Assembly: GCA_000496475.1 (NCBI GenBank)
Contig: AYMW01000001.1
Span: forward strand, 407,008-471,007
Direction of reading: 5' to 3'
Source of the DNA: Betaproteobacteria bacterium MOLA814
GTDB taxonomy: Bacteria > Pseudomonadota > Gammaproteobacteria > Burkholderiales > Burkholderiaceae_C
Length of the DNA stretch: 64,000 nt
Shown: positions 35,754 to 44,639 of the stretch, in pieces
Numbering within the stretch: position 1 is the stretch's first letter
Layout of the letters: every line of letters starts with the position of its first letter
The notes under the pieces: model-generated
What the model saw: the letters and a program-made list of their open reading frames with translations, nothing else
The model's database searches: none
Told to the model about the DNA's origin: nothing
Made by a program: the position numbers and the translations under genes

Positions 35754-37556
35754 ATGAGCAGCACAACAGTTACTTCCGGCCCACAACGCATGACACCGTC
35801 AGAGGCTTTCGTCGAAACCATGGTCGCTAGGGGTGTAAAAACCATGTTCGGCATCATGGGATCCGCTTTTATGGACGCGATGGATATTTTTGCACCTGCT
35901 GGCATTACGTTAATTCCAGTGGTGCACGAGCAAGGCGCTGGCCATATGGCCGACGGCTATGCCAGGGTTACTGGCCGTCATGGCGTAGTGATTGGCCAAA
36001 ATGGTCCAGGCATCAGCAACTGCGTCACATCCATTGCAGCAGCCTTTTGGGCGCATAGCCCTGTGGTCATGATCACGCCAGAAACTGGCACCATGGGCAT
36101 GGGTTTGGGCGGTTTCCAAGAAGCCAACCAGTTGCCTATGTTTCAAGAGTTCACCAAGTACCAAGGGCATGTCAACAACCCAAAACGCATGGCTGAGTAC
36201 ACAGCGCGCTGTTTTGACCGGGCCATCTCAGAAATGGGGCCAACCCAGCTCAATATTCCACGCGATCATTTCTACGGTGAAATTACCTGTGAAATCCCAG
36301 CTGAGCAAGTCATAGAACGTGGTCATGGTGGCGAAAACAGCCTCAATGCAGCGGCAGAACTGTTAGCCACGGCCAAGTTCCCAGTTATTCTTGCCGGTGG
36401 CGGCGTGGTTATGGGCAATGCGGTCGCTGAGTGCCAAGCTTTGGCCGAGCGCTTAGGTGCGCCGGTAGTGACAGGGTACTTGCGCAATGACGCATTTCCA
36501 GCCAGCCACCCACTGTGGGCTGGCCCGTTGGGTTACCAAGGCTCCAAAGCTGCAATGAAACTCATTGCACAAGCTGACGTTGTAATTGCCTTAGGCTCAC
36601 GCATGGGACCATTCGGTACTTTGCCACAGCACGGAATGGATTACTGGCCGAAAGATGCCAAAATTATCCAAGTAGAAGCCGACCACACAAACCTAGGTTT
36701 GGTCAAGAAAATCTCTGTGGGAGTTTGCGGTGATGCGAAAGCTGCTGCCAAAGCAATCTATGAACGCTTAAATAACAAAACTTTGGCATGCGACAGCACC
36801 AAAGAGGCACGCGCCAAAACCATCGCATCGGAAAAAGCTGCGTGGGAAAAAGAATTGGATGAGTGGACGCACGAGCGTGACACTTTCAGCCTAGACATGA
36901 TCGAAGAAGCCAAAGGCGAGACTCCTTTTAGCGGCGGTGAGTACCTACACCCTCGCCAAGTGCTGCGCGAGCTAGAAAAAGCAATGCCCAAGCGCGTCAT
37001 GGTCTCAACCGATATTGGCAACATCAACTCTGTGGCAAACAGCTACTTGCGCTTTGATGAACCGCGCAGCTTTTTCGCTCCAATGAGCTTTGGCAACTGT
37101 GGCTACGCGCTGCCCACCATTATTGGTGCAAAAGTCGCAGCACCGGAGCGCCCTGCAGTTGCTTACGCAGGCGATGGCGCTTGGGCCATGAGCATGGTTG
37201 AAATCATGACTGCGGTTCGCCACAACATTCCTGTAACGGCTGTTGTATTCCACAACCGCCAATGGGGTGCTGAGAAGAAGAACCAGGTTGACTTCTACAA
37301 CCGCCGCTTTGTAGCTGGCGAACTGGAAAGTGAAAGCTTTGCAGGTATGGCAACAGCTATGGGTGCTGAAGCCATCATCGTTGACAAACTAGAAGACGTT
37401 GGTACCGCTTTGAAGAAAGCCATTGATATGCAAATGAACGAAGGTAAAACGTGTGTCATTGAAATCATGTGTACACGCGAATTGGGCGACCCCTTCCGCA
37501 GAGATGCTTTGGCCAAGCCTGTACGCTTGTTAGACAAGTACAAAGACTTCGTTTAA
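35754..37556 (+). CDS. xsc: Sulfoacetaldehyde acetyltransferase
   Basis: A 600-residue thiamine diphosphate enzyme converting sulfoacetaldehyde and phosphate to acetyl phosphate and sulfite. N-terminal MTPSEAFVETMVARGVKTMFGIMGSAF and C-terminal GDGAWAMSMVEIMTAVRH and VVFHNRQWGAEKKNQVDFY are highly characteristic of Xsc; the latter holds the GDG cofactor motif. A GGAG site precedes the ATG. It is the convergence point for taurine, isethionate and related C2 sulfonates. Its neighbour pta consumes the acetyl phosphate. Confidence 0.96.
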   Translation: MSSTTVTSGPQRMTPSEAFVETMVARGVKTMFGIMGSAFMDAMDIFAPAGITLIPVVHEQGAGHMADGYARVTGRHGVVIGQNGPGISNCVTSIAAAFWAHSPVVMITPETGTMGMGLGGFQEANQLPMFQEFTKYQGHVNNPKRMAEYTARCFDRAISEMGPTQLNIPRDHFYGEITCEIPAEQVIERGHGGENSLNAAAELLATAKFPVILAGGGVVMGNAVAECQALAERLGAPVVTGYLRNDAFPASHPLWAGPLGYQGSKAAMKLIAQADVVIALGSRMGPFGTLPQHGMDYWPKDAKIIQVEADHTNLGLVKKISVGVCGDAKAAAKAIYERLNNKTLACDSTKEARAKTIASEKAAWEKELDEWTHERDTFSLDMIEEAKGETPFSGGEYLHPRQVLRELEKAMPKRVMVSTDIGNINSVANSYLRFDEPRSFFAPMSFGNCGYALPTIIGAKVAAPERPAVAYAGDGAWAMSMVEIMTAVRHNIPVTAVVFHNRQWGAEKKNQVDFYNRRFVAGELESESFAGMATAMGAEAIIVDKLEDVGTALKKAIDMQMNEGKTCVIEIMCTRELGDPFRRDALAKPVRLLDKYKDFV

Positions 37557-37580
37557 TCAACTGCCAATTAGACCGACAGC

Positions 37581-37630
37581 AGGCTGGCTGGCTCTGTGCA
37601 AATACGCACAAGGCTAGCCAGCCTTTTTTA
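37581..37630 (+). terminator. Intrinsic terminator between xsc and pta
   Basis: AGGCTGGCT and AGCCAGCCT form a strong stem closed by an A/T-containing loop and followed by TTTTTT, starting about 25 bases after the xsc stop. Since pta begins 20 bases later with no obvious promoter, this is likely a partial terminator setting a high xsc to pta ratio. Confidence 0.75.
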
Positions 37631-37648
37631 TTCCAAAAAGATTTCAGC

Positions 37649-38641
37649 ATGATCAACGAACTCGCAGCCCGCGCGCACAGTGCACCAAAAACCATAGTAC
37701 TTCCAGAGTCCACGGATGAACGCGTGGTGATTGCAGCTATTCGTGCACACACTGAAGGCGTGGCCAACGTGGTTTTGATTGGTGATGTCGAAGCCATCAA
37801 TGTGCGCCTCAACGGGCAAGCTTTACCGAGAGGTCTTGTGGTGCGAACCCCTAGCAATGATGAGCACCAACACCAATTGGCCAAGGCATTGCAAGCTGCA
37901 AGAGCAAAAGAAAACCTAACTATTGATCAGGCGCTGGACAGACTCAATACGCCACTTACATTCGCAGCTATGTTGGTGCGTGAAGGTCTTGCAGACGGTA
38001 TGGTTTGTGGCGCTATAACGACTACCGCTGATGTGGTGCGTGCATTTATTCAACTCATAGGCGTAGCACCCAATGCATCGTTGGTTTCAAGCTTTTTCTT
38101 AATGTACAAAGAGGCAAATGACATCGTCAACACGCCAGCCCAGCGTATGGTGTTTACTGACTGCGGCTTGGTAATTGACCCTAGCGCGCAGGAGCTTGCA
38201 AATATTGCCAGTGCTGCAGCAACCAGTGCACTGCAACTCATGGGGGAGCAACCACGTGTCGCTATGCTGTCGTTTTCCACTGATGGCAGTGCTAAACACG
38301 AGCGCGTAGCAAAAGTCCAACAAGCCACCGCCTTGCTTCGAAGCATGCGTCCAGACCTCGCAGTTGACGGCGAGCTGCAGCTTGATGCCGCTTTGGTGCC
38401 AGCTATCGCTAAACGAAAGCTAGCGCACTCGCAAGTAAAAGGTAAAGCCAACGTACTGGTATTTCCCAACTTAGACGCAGGCAACATAGGCTACAAAATG
38501 GCCGAGCGTCTAGGCGGCTTTACCGCCCTTGGGCCGCTGCTACAGGGCCTTAACAAACCGGCCAACGACTTGTCACGCGGCTGTTCTGCCGATGATGTAT
38601 TCGGCGTGATTTGCGCTACGGTGGTACAAGCACAAGGTTGA
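37649..38641 (+). CDS. pta: Phosphate acetyltransferase (short form)
   Basis: A 330-residue phosphotransacetylase converting acetyl phosphate and CoA to acetyl-CoA. Family motifs include APKTIVLPESTDERVV, VREGLADGMVCGAITTTADVVRAF, MVFTDCGLVIDPSAQEL, MLSFSTDGSA and LVFPNLDAGNIGYKMAERLGG. The ATG at 37649 gives the normal short-form length; the frame is open upstream but overlaps xsc. Coupling of xsc with pta is the standard arrangement in C2-sulfonate degraders. Confidence 0.95.
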   Translation: MINELAARAHSAPKTIVLPESTDERVVIAAIRAHTEGVANVVLIGDVEAINVRLNGQALPRGLVVRTPSNDEHQHQLAKALQAARAKENLTIDQALDRLNTPLTFAAMLVREGLADGMVCGAITTTADVVRAFIQLIGVAPNASLVSSFFLMYKEANDIVNTPAQRMVFTDCGLVIDPSAQELANIASAAATSALQLMGEQPRVAMLSFSTDGSAKHERVAKVQQATALLRSMRPDLAVDGELQLDAALVPAIAKRKLAHSQVKGKANVLVFPNLDAGNIGYKMAERLGGFTALGPLLQGLNKPANDLSRGCSADDVFGVICATVVQAQG

Positions 38642-38743
38642 ATCAAGCACGCAACTCTACATTCGCATAAACACAACGGCATGGGTATCGTTGACACTTA
38701 ATTTAAACTTAGTGGCCTACACAAAACTCTACAACGGATAAGA

Positions 38744-40486
38744 CTACCGCCGCTTGAGCACATCACGTTGCGCCTCAAAGCCCACTTTCAAAAGCTGCGC
38801 AATACTTTGAGTTTGAACCGTGTGGGTATCGCTCCAACCAACGCAATGGCGGTAGTAGACGCTTAAATCTAAGCCAACACCGACGCCCATGACTGAGACC
38901 TGCCCCTCGCGTGCGGTTTGGCGCAACACCTCACGCAGGTGATGGTCTAAGTAAAACTCGCTGTTTGTGCGCTGAGTGGCTGTCTCCATCGGTGAGCCAT
39001 CTGACACGACCATCACCAACCGTTGTTGAGCCTTCAAAGCTAAAAGGCGCTCAACAGCCCATTGGACGGCTTCTCCATCTAGTCCTTCTCGGTATAAGTC
39101 AGGCTTCAATAAAGCCGCCATGGATAGAGAAGCTGCACGCCGATTTTCACTCGCCGATTTGAACACTATGTGTAAACGCTCCGCCACTCGCCCAGGCTGA
39201 CTTGGCCGTCCTGCACGCTCCCAAGCCTTAGACGCTTTGCCGCCATTCCAGGATGCAGTGGTGTAGCCAAGCACTTCTACCTGCACGCCAGCAAACTCTA
39301 GAACGCGTACTAGGATTTCAACCATAGGCACCACACGGGGCAACTGGTTTCGCATAGAGCCAGAGCAGTCCAGCAGCAATGTCACAGCGGCACTCACCTC
39401 AGGAGCGAAACGTTCTTGCTTAAAAATATGACGCTCTTGCGGCGAAGTCACCAACATAGATAAACGCTCAGCGCTGATGTAACCACTGTCGGTCTCAAGC
39501 TCCCAGCCACTGCGAACAGGAACCGCCCACTGGCGACGCAAACGTTGCGCAAGCGATGCCACGTTGACAGGTGAGTCCAACAGCCATTGCTGAATTTGTG
39601 CACGGTAGCCCGGCAACAAAGCTGCACGTACTAAGTCTGTACCAGAGCGCTCTTGGTCAAATTGTTGGGTAAATATACGGTAACGCGACTTGTCAGCATT
39701 TAGCGCTTTACCGTCTCCTTGGTCGATTTGTAACAAATCAACAAAAGGTTTTTCTATGGGGCGCATCAATGCGCTTAACAAGGTAGCAGCACGTTTGCTC
39801 ATGCGCCTAGCACCTGGAGGCAAGCTTTTCGCTTTGGTCTCAAGCCAATGACTTACGGCTTGAGCCAACGTCCAAGCAGACTCGACATACCTCGACACAT
39901 CGTCCCTGCAACGTCGCAGCAGCAAGAAGTGTTGCCCCCAATGCGGCGTAACCACGCGAGCACGTGTACCCTCCATTATTTCCGTGTCTTCTTCGGCAAT
40001 TTCCTGCCCATTTACCAGCGAACGGGCAATGCCAATAACAGTGAACAACAACAAACCTACTTGCGTCTCTGTGATGAGGCTGGCCTTAAATTGAAGCGTC
40101 CAGTGCTCATAAGATTTGTCCAGGTTGAGCCCAACGCCTGGCCACCTTTGGGATGCCACATACTCGTCTCTGAACTGGCACAACACGCCGAAGACCAACC
40201 TAGCCAAAGCCATGTCAGGATCTGCACTATTTTGAGGAAAATGTGCGCTTGTCTGCCCAAACAAATGAGCTGCACCCGCATCGGCACTTGCGCGAGCCAG
40301 ATCACCGTTTGACAAGGTTTCGTGATGCGTTGCACCTGTTTTCAAACCCTGTTCACCTACAAAAAGACGGTGACCAGACGGGTAAATCCCAGGATTACCA
40401 GACAAAGCACGCGCCACGCTGGCGGTGAGTTCATCCGTTTCACGCATGCGCATGGCTATGGCTGTCGCTGTGTGGGTGGCGCTCAC
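38744..40486 (-). CDS. cobT: CobT-like VWA-domain protein (cobaltochelatase CobT family)
   Basis: A 580-residue protein starting at a GTG that overlaps the cobS stop (GTGA). The C-terminal von Willebrand A domain has the MIDAS motif LLLDCSGSMRNQ and the later VVSDGSPMETATQRTN. GLDGEAVQWAVERLLAL and FYLDHHLREV are typical of aerobic CobT. The acidic linker seen in many CobT proteins is not evident. CobT and CobS form the AAA ATPase part of the cobalt chelatase, but no CobN or cobalamin gene is near, so the pair may serve another enzyme. Confidence 0.85.
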   Translation of the reverse strand: MSATHTATAIAMRMRETDELTASVARALSGNPGIYPSGHRLFVGEQGLKTGATHHETLSNGDLARASADAGAAHLFGQTSAHFPQNSADPDMALARLVFGVLCQFRDEYVASQRWPGVGLNLDKSYEHWTLQFKASLITETQVGLLLFTVIGIARSLVNGQEIAEEDTEIMEGTRARVVTPHWGQHFLLLRRCRDDVSRYVESAWTLAQAVSHWLETKAKSLPPGARRMSKRAATLLSALMRPIEKPFVDLLQIDQGDGKALNADKSRYRIFTQQFDQERSGTDLVRAALLPGYRAQIQQWLLDSPVNVASLAQRLRRQWAVPVRSGWELETDSGYISAERLSMLVTSPQERHIFKQERFAPEVSAAVTLLLDCSGSMRNQLPRVVPMVEILVRVLEFAGVQVEVLGYTTASWNGGKASKAWERAGRPSQPGRVAERLHIVFKSASENRRAASLSMAALLKPDLYREGLDGEAVQWAVERLLALKAQQRLVMVVSDGSPMETATQRTNSEFYLDHHLREVLRQTAREGQVSVMGVGVGLDLSVYYRHCVGWSDTHTVQTQSIAQLLKVGFEAQRDVLKRR

Positions 40487-41481
40487 ACTCGAACACTGTT
40501 GACGTTATCTGGCAGCAGCAACTCTTGACCAAAACATCGCTGGTATAGCTCGGCTACCAAGGCGTGTTCAGTGGGTTCGCACTTATTAAGATAAGACAGC
40601 CTAAACGCCAAGTTCATATCATTAAATACAGTCATGTTCTCACCCCAGTTAATCAATGTGCGGGGAGACATGAGTACCGACAAATCACCAACGCAATAGC
40701 TCTGTCGCGTCAGTGTGGCCAACTCAATCATGGCGTTAGCGGTTCGCAAACCTTCGCCTTGCGCCAAGCTAGGGACTTGGGCGGTGAGAATAGCCAACTC
40801 TTGCTTCTGCGGCAAATAGTTCAGTGCAACCACCAAGTTCCATCTATCCATTTGCGCTTGATTGATTTGCTGAACGCCATGATAGAGACCTTGAATATTG
40901 CCTTGTCCCACCGTATTGGAAGTGGCAAATAAACGGAATGCCTTATGAGGATGCAGCGTTCGGTTTTGCTCCATCAATGTGAAAGAGCCTTCACGCTCCA
41001 GCACGCGCTGTATCACAAACATCACGTCTGGGCGGCCGGCATCATACTCGTCCAAAATTAGGGCAATTGGCTTGCGCATACACCAGGGCAATATTCCTTC
41101 TTGAAACTTGGTGACTTGATGACCCTCTTGCATCTGAATAGTGTCTTTACCCACCAAGTCCAAACGGGTGATGTGGCCGTCTAAGTTGATCCGCATACAA
41201 GGCCAATTCAGACGCGCAGCCACTTGCTCAATGTGTGACGACTTACCGCTTCCATGCAGTCCTTGCACCAACACACGTTTATTGTGTGCAAAACCCGCCA
41301 AAATTGCTTGCGTGACTTCGGGTTGAAACTGATAAGCTGGGTCCATGGCAGGCACCAGGTCCATACCGCCAGCAAAACCAGGGACCTGCAAGTTGCTATC
41401 AATACCAAACAAGTCACGTGCGGAAAATTTTTGATCAGGTAGTTGCATATTGTTATTCACAGCTAAGTTGTAAGCGCTCAT
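40483..41481 (-). CDS. cobS: CobS-like AAA ATPase (MoxR class)
   Basis: A 332-residue AAA ATPase. Walker A is VQGLHGSGKSSHIEQVAARL, followed by CMRINLDGHITRLDLVGKD, Walker B ALILDEYDAGRPDV and sensor 1 FRLFATSNTVGQG; QQINQAQMDRWN is diagnostic of CobS. It starts two bases after the upstream IclR stop, so IclR-cobS-cobT is one operon. In cobalamin synthesis CobS drives cobalt insertion together with CobT and CobN. Here the partner enzyme is unknown. Confidence 0.9.
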   Translation of the reverse strand: MSAYNLAVNNNMQLPDQKFSARDLFGIDSNLQVPGFAGGMDLVPAMDPAYQFQPEVTQAILAGFAHNKRVLVQGLHGSGKSSHIEQVAARLNWPCMRINLDGHITRLDLVGKDTIQMQEGHQVTKFQEGILPWCMRKPIALILDEYDAGRPDVMFVIQRVLEREGSFTLMEQNRTLHPHKAFRLFATSNTVGQGNIQGLYHGVQQINQAQMDRWNLVVALNYLPQKQELAILTAQVPSLAQGEGLRTANAMIELATLTRQSYCVGDLSVLMSPRTLINWGENMTVFNDMNLAFRLSYLNKCEPTEHALVAELYQRCFGQELLLPDNVNSVRV

Positions 41482-41483
41482 TG

Positions 41484-42323
41484 TTAAGTGCTTGTATGGT
41501 CTGGCCCACTGGCCGCTTGCTCTTCAATGGCCTGCAGTGCTTTGGCCGCACGCTGCAACAAGGGTATGTAATTGAGCGCTTTTTCTGGCGTCATACGCAT
41601 AATGGGTGCTTGAACTGCGAGACCTAAATTGGACGGCCTATTGCTGCTTGGCACCAACACAGCTACGCACAGCAGTCCCGGCAAATATTCTTCACGGTCA
41701 TAAGCTACGCCTGAGCGCTTGACTTCAGCAATTTCTTGCTCAATGGCATCAAAACTAGATAGCGTTTTAGGCGTAAATCGTTCTAGCTCAACTTGACCAA
41801 GCAAACGGCGACGCTGCCCTGTTGTCATTTGTGACAAAAATAATTTGCCGGTCGCTGAACAATGTGCAGGCACCACAGATCCAGAGTGCAAATAAAACCG
41901 CAATGGTGCGGGTGTTTCAACACGGTCCAAATACACAACTTCTGAACCGTTAAATGCCGTGAGGTTGCAGGTCTCACCCACCGCCTCTACCAATTGGCGT
42001 AAGACCAAGTGTCTTGCGCCATGAACTGTATTGTTTAGCAACACACTCTCAGCTAAATGTCTTAAGCGCAAGCCCGTGGTGTATTGACGTCCATCGCCAT
42101 CACGCTGCACCATTCCAGCCGACTCGAGCTGCTGAAGCATGCGATGAACAGTAGGTTTTGGCAAGCCAGTTTCTTCAACCAAAGTTTGAAGTGTTGCGAA
42201 CCTGTCCATTTTTGCAAGTGCTTCCAACAGCGCAAATTGCCGCATCGTGGGTTTGTTGCTGTCGGACATAGGCGCCGTCAGGGCGACGGTCGAGGATTCT
42301 GAACTTTTTAATCTTGGCATCAT
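41484..42323 (-). CDS. IclR-family transcriptional regulator (sulfonate cluster)
   Basis: A 279-residue regulator with the N-terminal winged helix MRQFALLEALAKMDRFATLQ then ETGLPKPTVHRMLQQLESAGM, and a C-terminal effector domain (CNLTAFNGSEVVYLDRVETP, SVVPAHCSATGKLFLSQM, YDREEYLPGLLCVAVLV). ATGs at 42323 and 42320 are both possible starts. It heads an operon with cobS and cobT and is divergent from the exporter gene; a perfect GGAAC-N5-GTTCC palindrome lies between. The effector is probably a sulfonate or its metabolite. Confidence 0.9.
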   Translation of the reverse strand: MMPRLKSSESSTVALTAPMSDSNKPTMRQFALLEALAKMDRFATLQTLVEETGLPKPTVHRMLQQLESAGMVQRDGDGRQYTTGLRLRHLAESVLLNNTVHGARHLVLRQLVEAVGETCNLTAFNGSEVVYLDRVETPAPLRFYLHSGSVVPAHCSATGKLFLSQMTTGQRRRLLGQVELERFTPKTLSSFDAIEQEIAEVKRSGVAYDREEYLPGLLCVAVLVPSSNRPSNLGLAVQAPIMRMTPEKALNYIPLLQRAAKALQAIEEQAASGPDHTST

Positions 42324-42423
42324 TTTCAAATGATACCAAATTCCAAAAACAGTTGTTACATGTCTCGTTTTTTAAAATAACTTGACATAGTCACATCTTT
42401 CGAACATCATTAAGAAATTTTTC

Positions 42424-42438
42424 GGAACGAATGGTTCC
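42424..42438. promoter_or_regulatory. Perfect IclR-type palindrome
   Basis: GGAAC-GAATG-GTTCC, preceded by TTTTTC and followed by AT, lies 16 bases before the exporter gene and about 100 bases from the IclR start. The same architecture occurs at 63508 next to the other IclR gene. It is the likely site through which the IclR protein controls both directions. Confidence 0.65.
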
Positions 42439-42453
42439 ATATATTGAATAAGT

Positions 42454-43506
42454 ATGACGCATTCAAACACAAAAATATCTTGGGTTCAGCGCAGCGGTTT
42501 TCACCAGTGGTCACCAGGCCTCATGCTAAGCGCTGTAGTTGCAATAGCAGCAACCTTTGTTGCAGAGCACTACGGCGGACCAAAGTATCTTTATGCCCTA
42601 TTGATGGGAATGGCATTTCACCACCTCAGTCAAGTCGAACGTTATACAGCGGGTATTGAATTTACCGCCAAAAAACTGGTCCGATTTGGCGTGGCATTAC
42701 TAGGGCTTCGAATTCTAGCCAGCGACTTACATGACTTAGGCTGGTTAGGCGTGATGTCTTTGGTGGGTGGGTTGGTGCTCACCATCGTCTTTGGCATGTG
42801 GATGGCTAAGCGTCTAGGTTTGCCTAAGAGCCTTGGCCTGCTGTCAGGTGGTGGAACGGCTATTTGTGGAATTTCAGCCACTCTGGCAATTTCCACCGCT
42901 ATGCCACAAACCAAAGAGGTTGAGGAAATGACGCTACTGACTGTCATTGGCATTGCAGCCTTCTCCACCCTGGCTATGGTTTTATACCCACTGTTGGTCG
43001 TAGCTTTATCCCTCACACAAGCAGAGGCTGGGTTATTTCTAGGAGGGGCTATTCACGACGTTGCCCAAGTGGTGGGCGCAGGCTATATTATTTCGCCAGA
43101 CGTTGCAAACTCGGCCACCTTGGCTAAGATGTTTCGCGTATCAATGCTCATGCCTGTCGTAGTGGTTTTCTCATTGGCATTTGCAAAATCTCGCGAAGAA
43201 GCACAAAGCAACGGCTTAGCAACCCACACTAAAAAAGCGCCATTGATTCCAATGTTTTTAGTGGTGTTTGTTGCACTGGCCGTATTGAACAACATCACAC
43301 AGCTTCCAGCGGCAGCCCTCGGCGCTATGAGTGACTTGTCGGGTTGGTGCTTGGTGATATCGATTGCCGCATTGGGGATCAAAACTTCACTAGAAAAACT
43401 TTCTAAACTGGGCTGGCGGCCAATTGCTCTACTAGCCAGTGAAGCTGTATTCATTGCATGCTGGATGCTGGCAATGGTTTACGTGTTGCGGTATGTTGCT
43501 GCTTAA
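42454..43506 (+). CDS. YeiH/TauZ-type putative sulfate (sulfite) exporter
   Basis: A 350-residue membrane protein with about ten helices. SGGGTAICGISATLAISTAMPQTKEV and GAIHDVAQVVGAGYIISPDVANSATLAKMFRVSML are the signatures of the UPF0324/YeiH family (PF03601). Members in sulfonate clusters are proposed to export the sulfite or sulfate released by Xsc. It is divergent from the IclR-cobS-cobT operon, and its stop codon overlaps that of the convergent Lin0512 gene. Confidence 0.88.
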   Translation: MTHSNTKISWVQRSGFHQWSPGLMLSAVVAIAATFVAEHYGGPKYLYALLMGMAFHHLSQVERYTAGIEFTAKKLVRFGVALLGLRILASDLHDLGWLGVMSLVGGLVLTIVFGMWMAKRLGLPKSLGLLSGGGTAICGISATLAISTAMPQTKEVEEMTLLTVIGIAAFSTLAMVLYPLLVVALSLTQAEAGLFLGGAIHDVAQVVGAGYIISPDVANSATLAKMFRVSMLMPVVVVFSLAFAKSREEAQSNGLATHTKKAPLIPMFLVVFVALAVLNNITQLPAAALGAMSDLSGWCLVISIAALGIKTSLEKLSKLGWRPIALLASEAVFIACWMLAMVYVLRYVAA

Positions 43507-43889
43507 ACGTCGGTACTTAGCTTCCACTGACCCGTAACGATGGGCAAGTAAGCTTGAATGGCTGCTGTAGCGATGACGTGGGTGGTAGCTTGTTCTGGAT
43601 CCGTCACGTCCAATCCTCCAAAGACAGCGGTGACCTCGGCTCGCCCACGAGGTAACTCTAAAGCAACCAATGCGCAGTCAACCAGCTCAGGTTGCTGCAC
43701 GCCAATTGTGACTTGTACGCGCATATCTTTGTGTGCGTAGCCCAAGGATTTAAACAAAACAATAGAGGAGTGGTGCAAGGCGTCGTGAACTGCGCGAATG
43801 GCAGCTTTGGTGTAGTCTTGGCCGTATAAGTCGTTACCAGTACCCATTTCCAAAATAATGCGGTGTTCTATGCTTTCAAAATCAGGCAT
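43503..43889 (-). CDS. Lin0512 family protein, copy 2
   Basis: A 128-residue protein of the Lin0512 family, which has no established function. It shares with its neighbour a GMGTG/GMGTS opening, YT-x-AA-x-RA-x2-DAL, an M-x3-V-x-IGVQQP motif, P-x-G and a GGLD motif, so the two are paralogues. It is the last of four minus-strand genes (FAD oxidoreductase, cupin, Lin0512, Lin0512) and starts eight bases inside copy 1. Tight overlap suggests that the two products form a heteromer. Confidence 0.82.
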   Translation of the reverse strand: MPDFESIEHRIILEMGTGNDLYGQDYTKAAIRAVHDALHHSSIVLFKSLGYAHKDMRVQVTIGVQQPELVDCALVALELPRGRAEVTAVFGGLDVTDPEQATTHVIATAAIQAYLPIVTGQWKLSTDV

Positions 43890-44235
43890 GTGCTAGCTCC
43901 ATGTCAAAAGACACAACAATCGCCACGTTGGCCACCACAGTGAAGCCCTCTTTGTCTTGTCTAGCAATATCAAGCCCCCCCTTCACAACAGTGATAGTGG
44001 GTTGCCCGTAGGGAAATATGTCTAACAAAGCATGCGTATCAACCGCATCAGGTTGCTGTACACCAATCTGCACATCAATAATCATTGCCTCGCGAGAAAA
44101 TCCAAATGCATCGGCCACATTGAGCGAGTTGTGCCATAGTGCGTCACGTATGGCTCTGGCGGCAGCTTCGGTATAGTTTCGCTTGCGTATTGACGTACCC
44201 ATACCAAATTGGGTCACCACTCTTTTTTTACTCAT
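43882..44235 (-). CDS. Lin0512 family protein, copy 1
   Basis: A 117-residue paralogue of the following gene. Visible conserved parts are FGMGTSIRKRNYTEAAARAI, IIDVQIGVQQPDAVD and TITVVKGGLDIARQ. No signal peptide or membrane segment is present, so it should be cytoplasmic. It lies 15 bases after the cupin gene in the oxidoreductase operon. Function is unknown; a subunit or maturation factor of the neighbouring dehydrogenase is possible from linkage. Confidence 0.82.
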   Translation of the reverse strand: MSKKRVVTQFGMGTSIRKRNYTEAAARAIRDALWHNSLNVADAFGFSREAMIIDVQIGVQQPDAVDTHALLDIFPYGQPTITVVKGGLDIARQDKEGFTVVANVAIVVSFDMELAHA

Positions 44236-44250
44236 ACAAATCCCAAACAG

Positions 44251-44619
44251 TTATAGGGTGTAATTACGGATAACGTAATGCTTGGTGGTAGTTTCGAGCA
44301 CTTCCCAAAAACCGCTAAACCCATTGGGAATTAAAAATGCATCACCACTTTTGAATGATTGAAATGAACCATCGTTTCCTATCAACTTCACAAGCCCACT
44401 CACAATAACGCAGAACTCGTCGCGATCGGTAAAGGCGTGCCACTTTCCGGGTGTGCTGGTCCATGTACCAGCGATTAAATCACCCGATGCGTTGCTAAAC
44501 ATAGGCAGCGTGGTGTGATGCGGATCGCCCTGCACCACACGCTCTGGCATGTCAGCCAACCGTCTATGCTCTGCCTTGCCACCATGGCTTGAAAAATCAA
44601 TTATTTTGACCAGTTGCAT
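44251..44619 (-). CDS. Small cupin-domain protein
   Basis: A 122-residue single cupin. The first cupin motif region is WTSTPGKWHAFTDRDEFCVIVSG and the second is FKSGDAFLIPNGFSGFWEVLE. It resembles the DUF861/EutQ-like cupins. Only one of the usual metal-binding histidines is evident, so metal binding is uncertain. It lies 20 bases after the FAD oxidoreductase gene and may bind or deliver its substrate. Confidence 0.82.
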   Translation of the reverse strand: MQLVKIIDFSSHGGKAEHRRLADMPERVVQGDPHHTTLPMFSNASGDLIAGTWTSTPGKWHAFTDRDEFCVIVSGLVKLIGNDGSFQSFKSGDAFLIPNGFSGFWEVLETTTKHYVIRNYTL

Positions 44620-44639
44620 AAGTGCTGTTGTCTTTCAAT

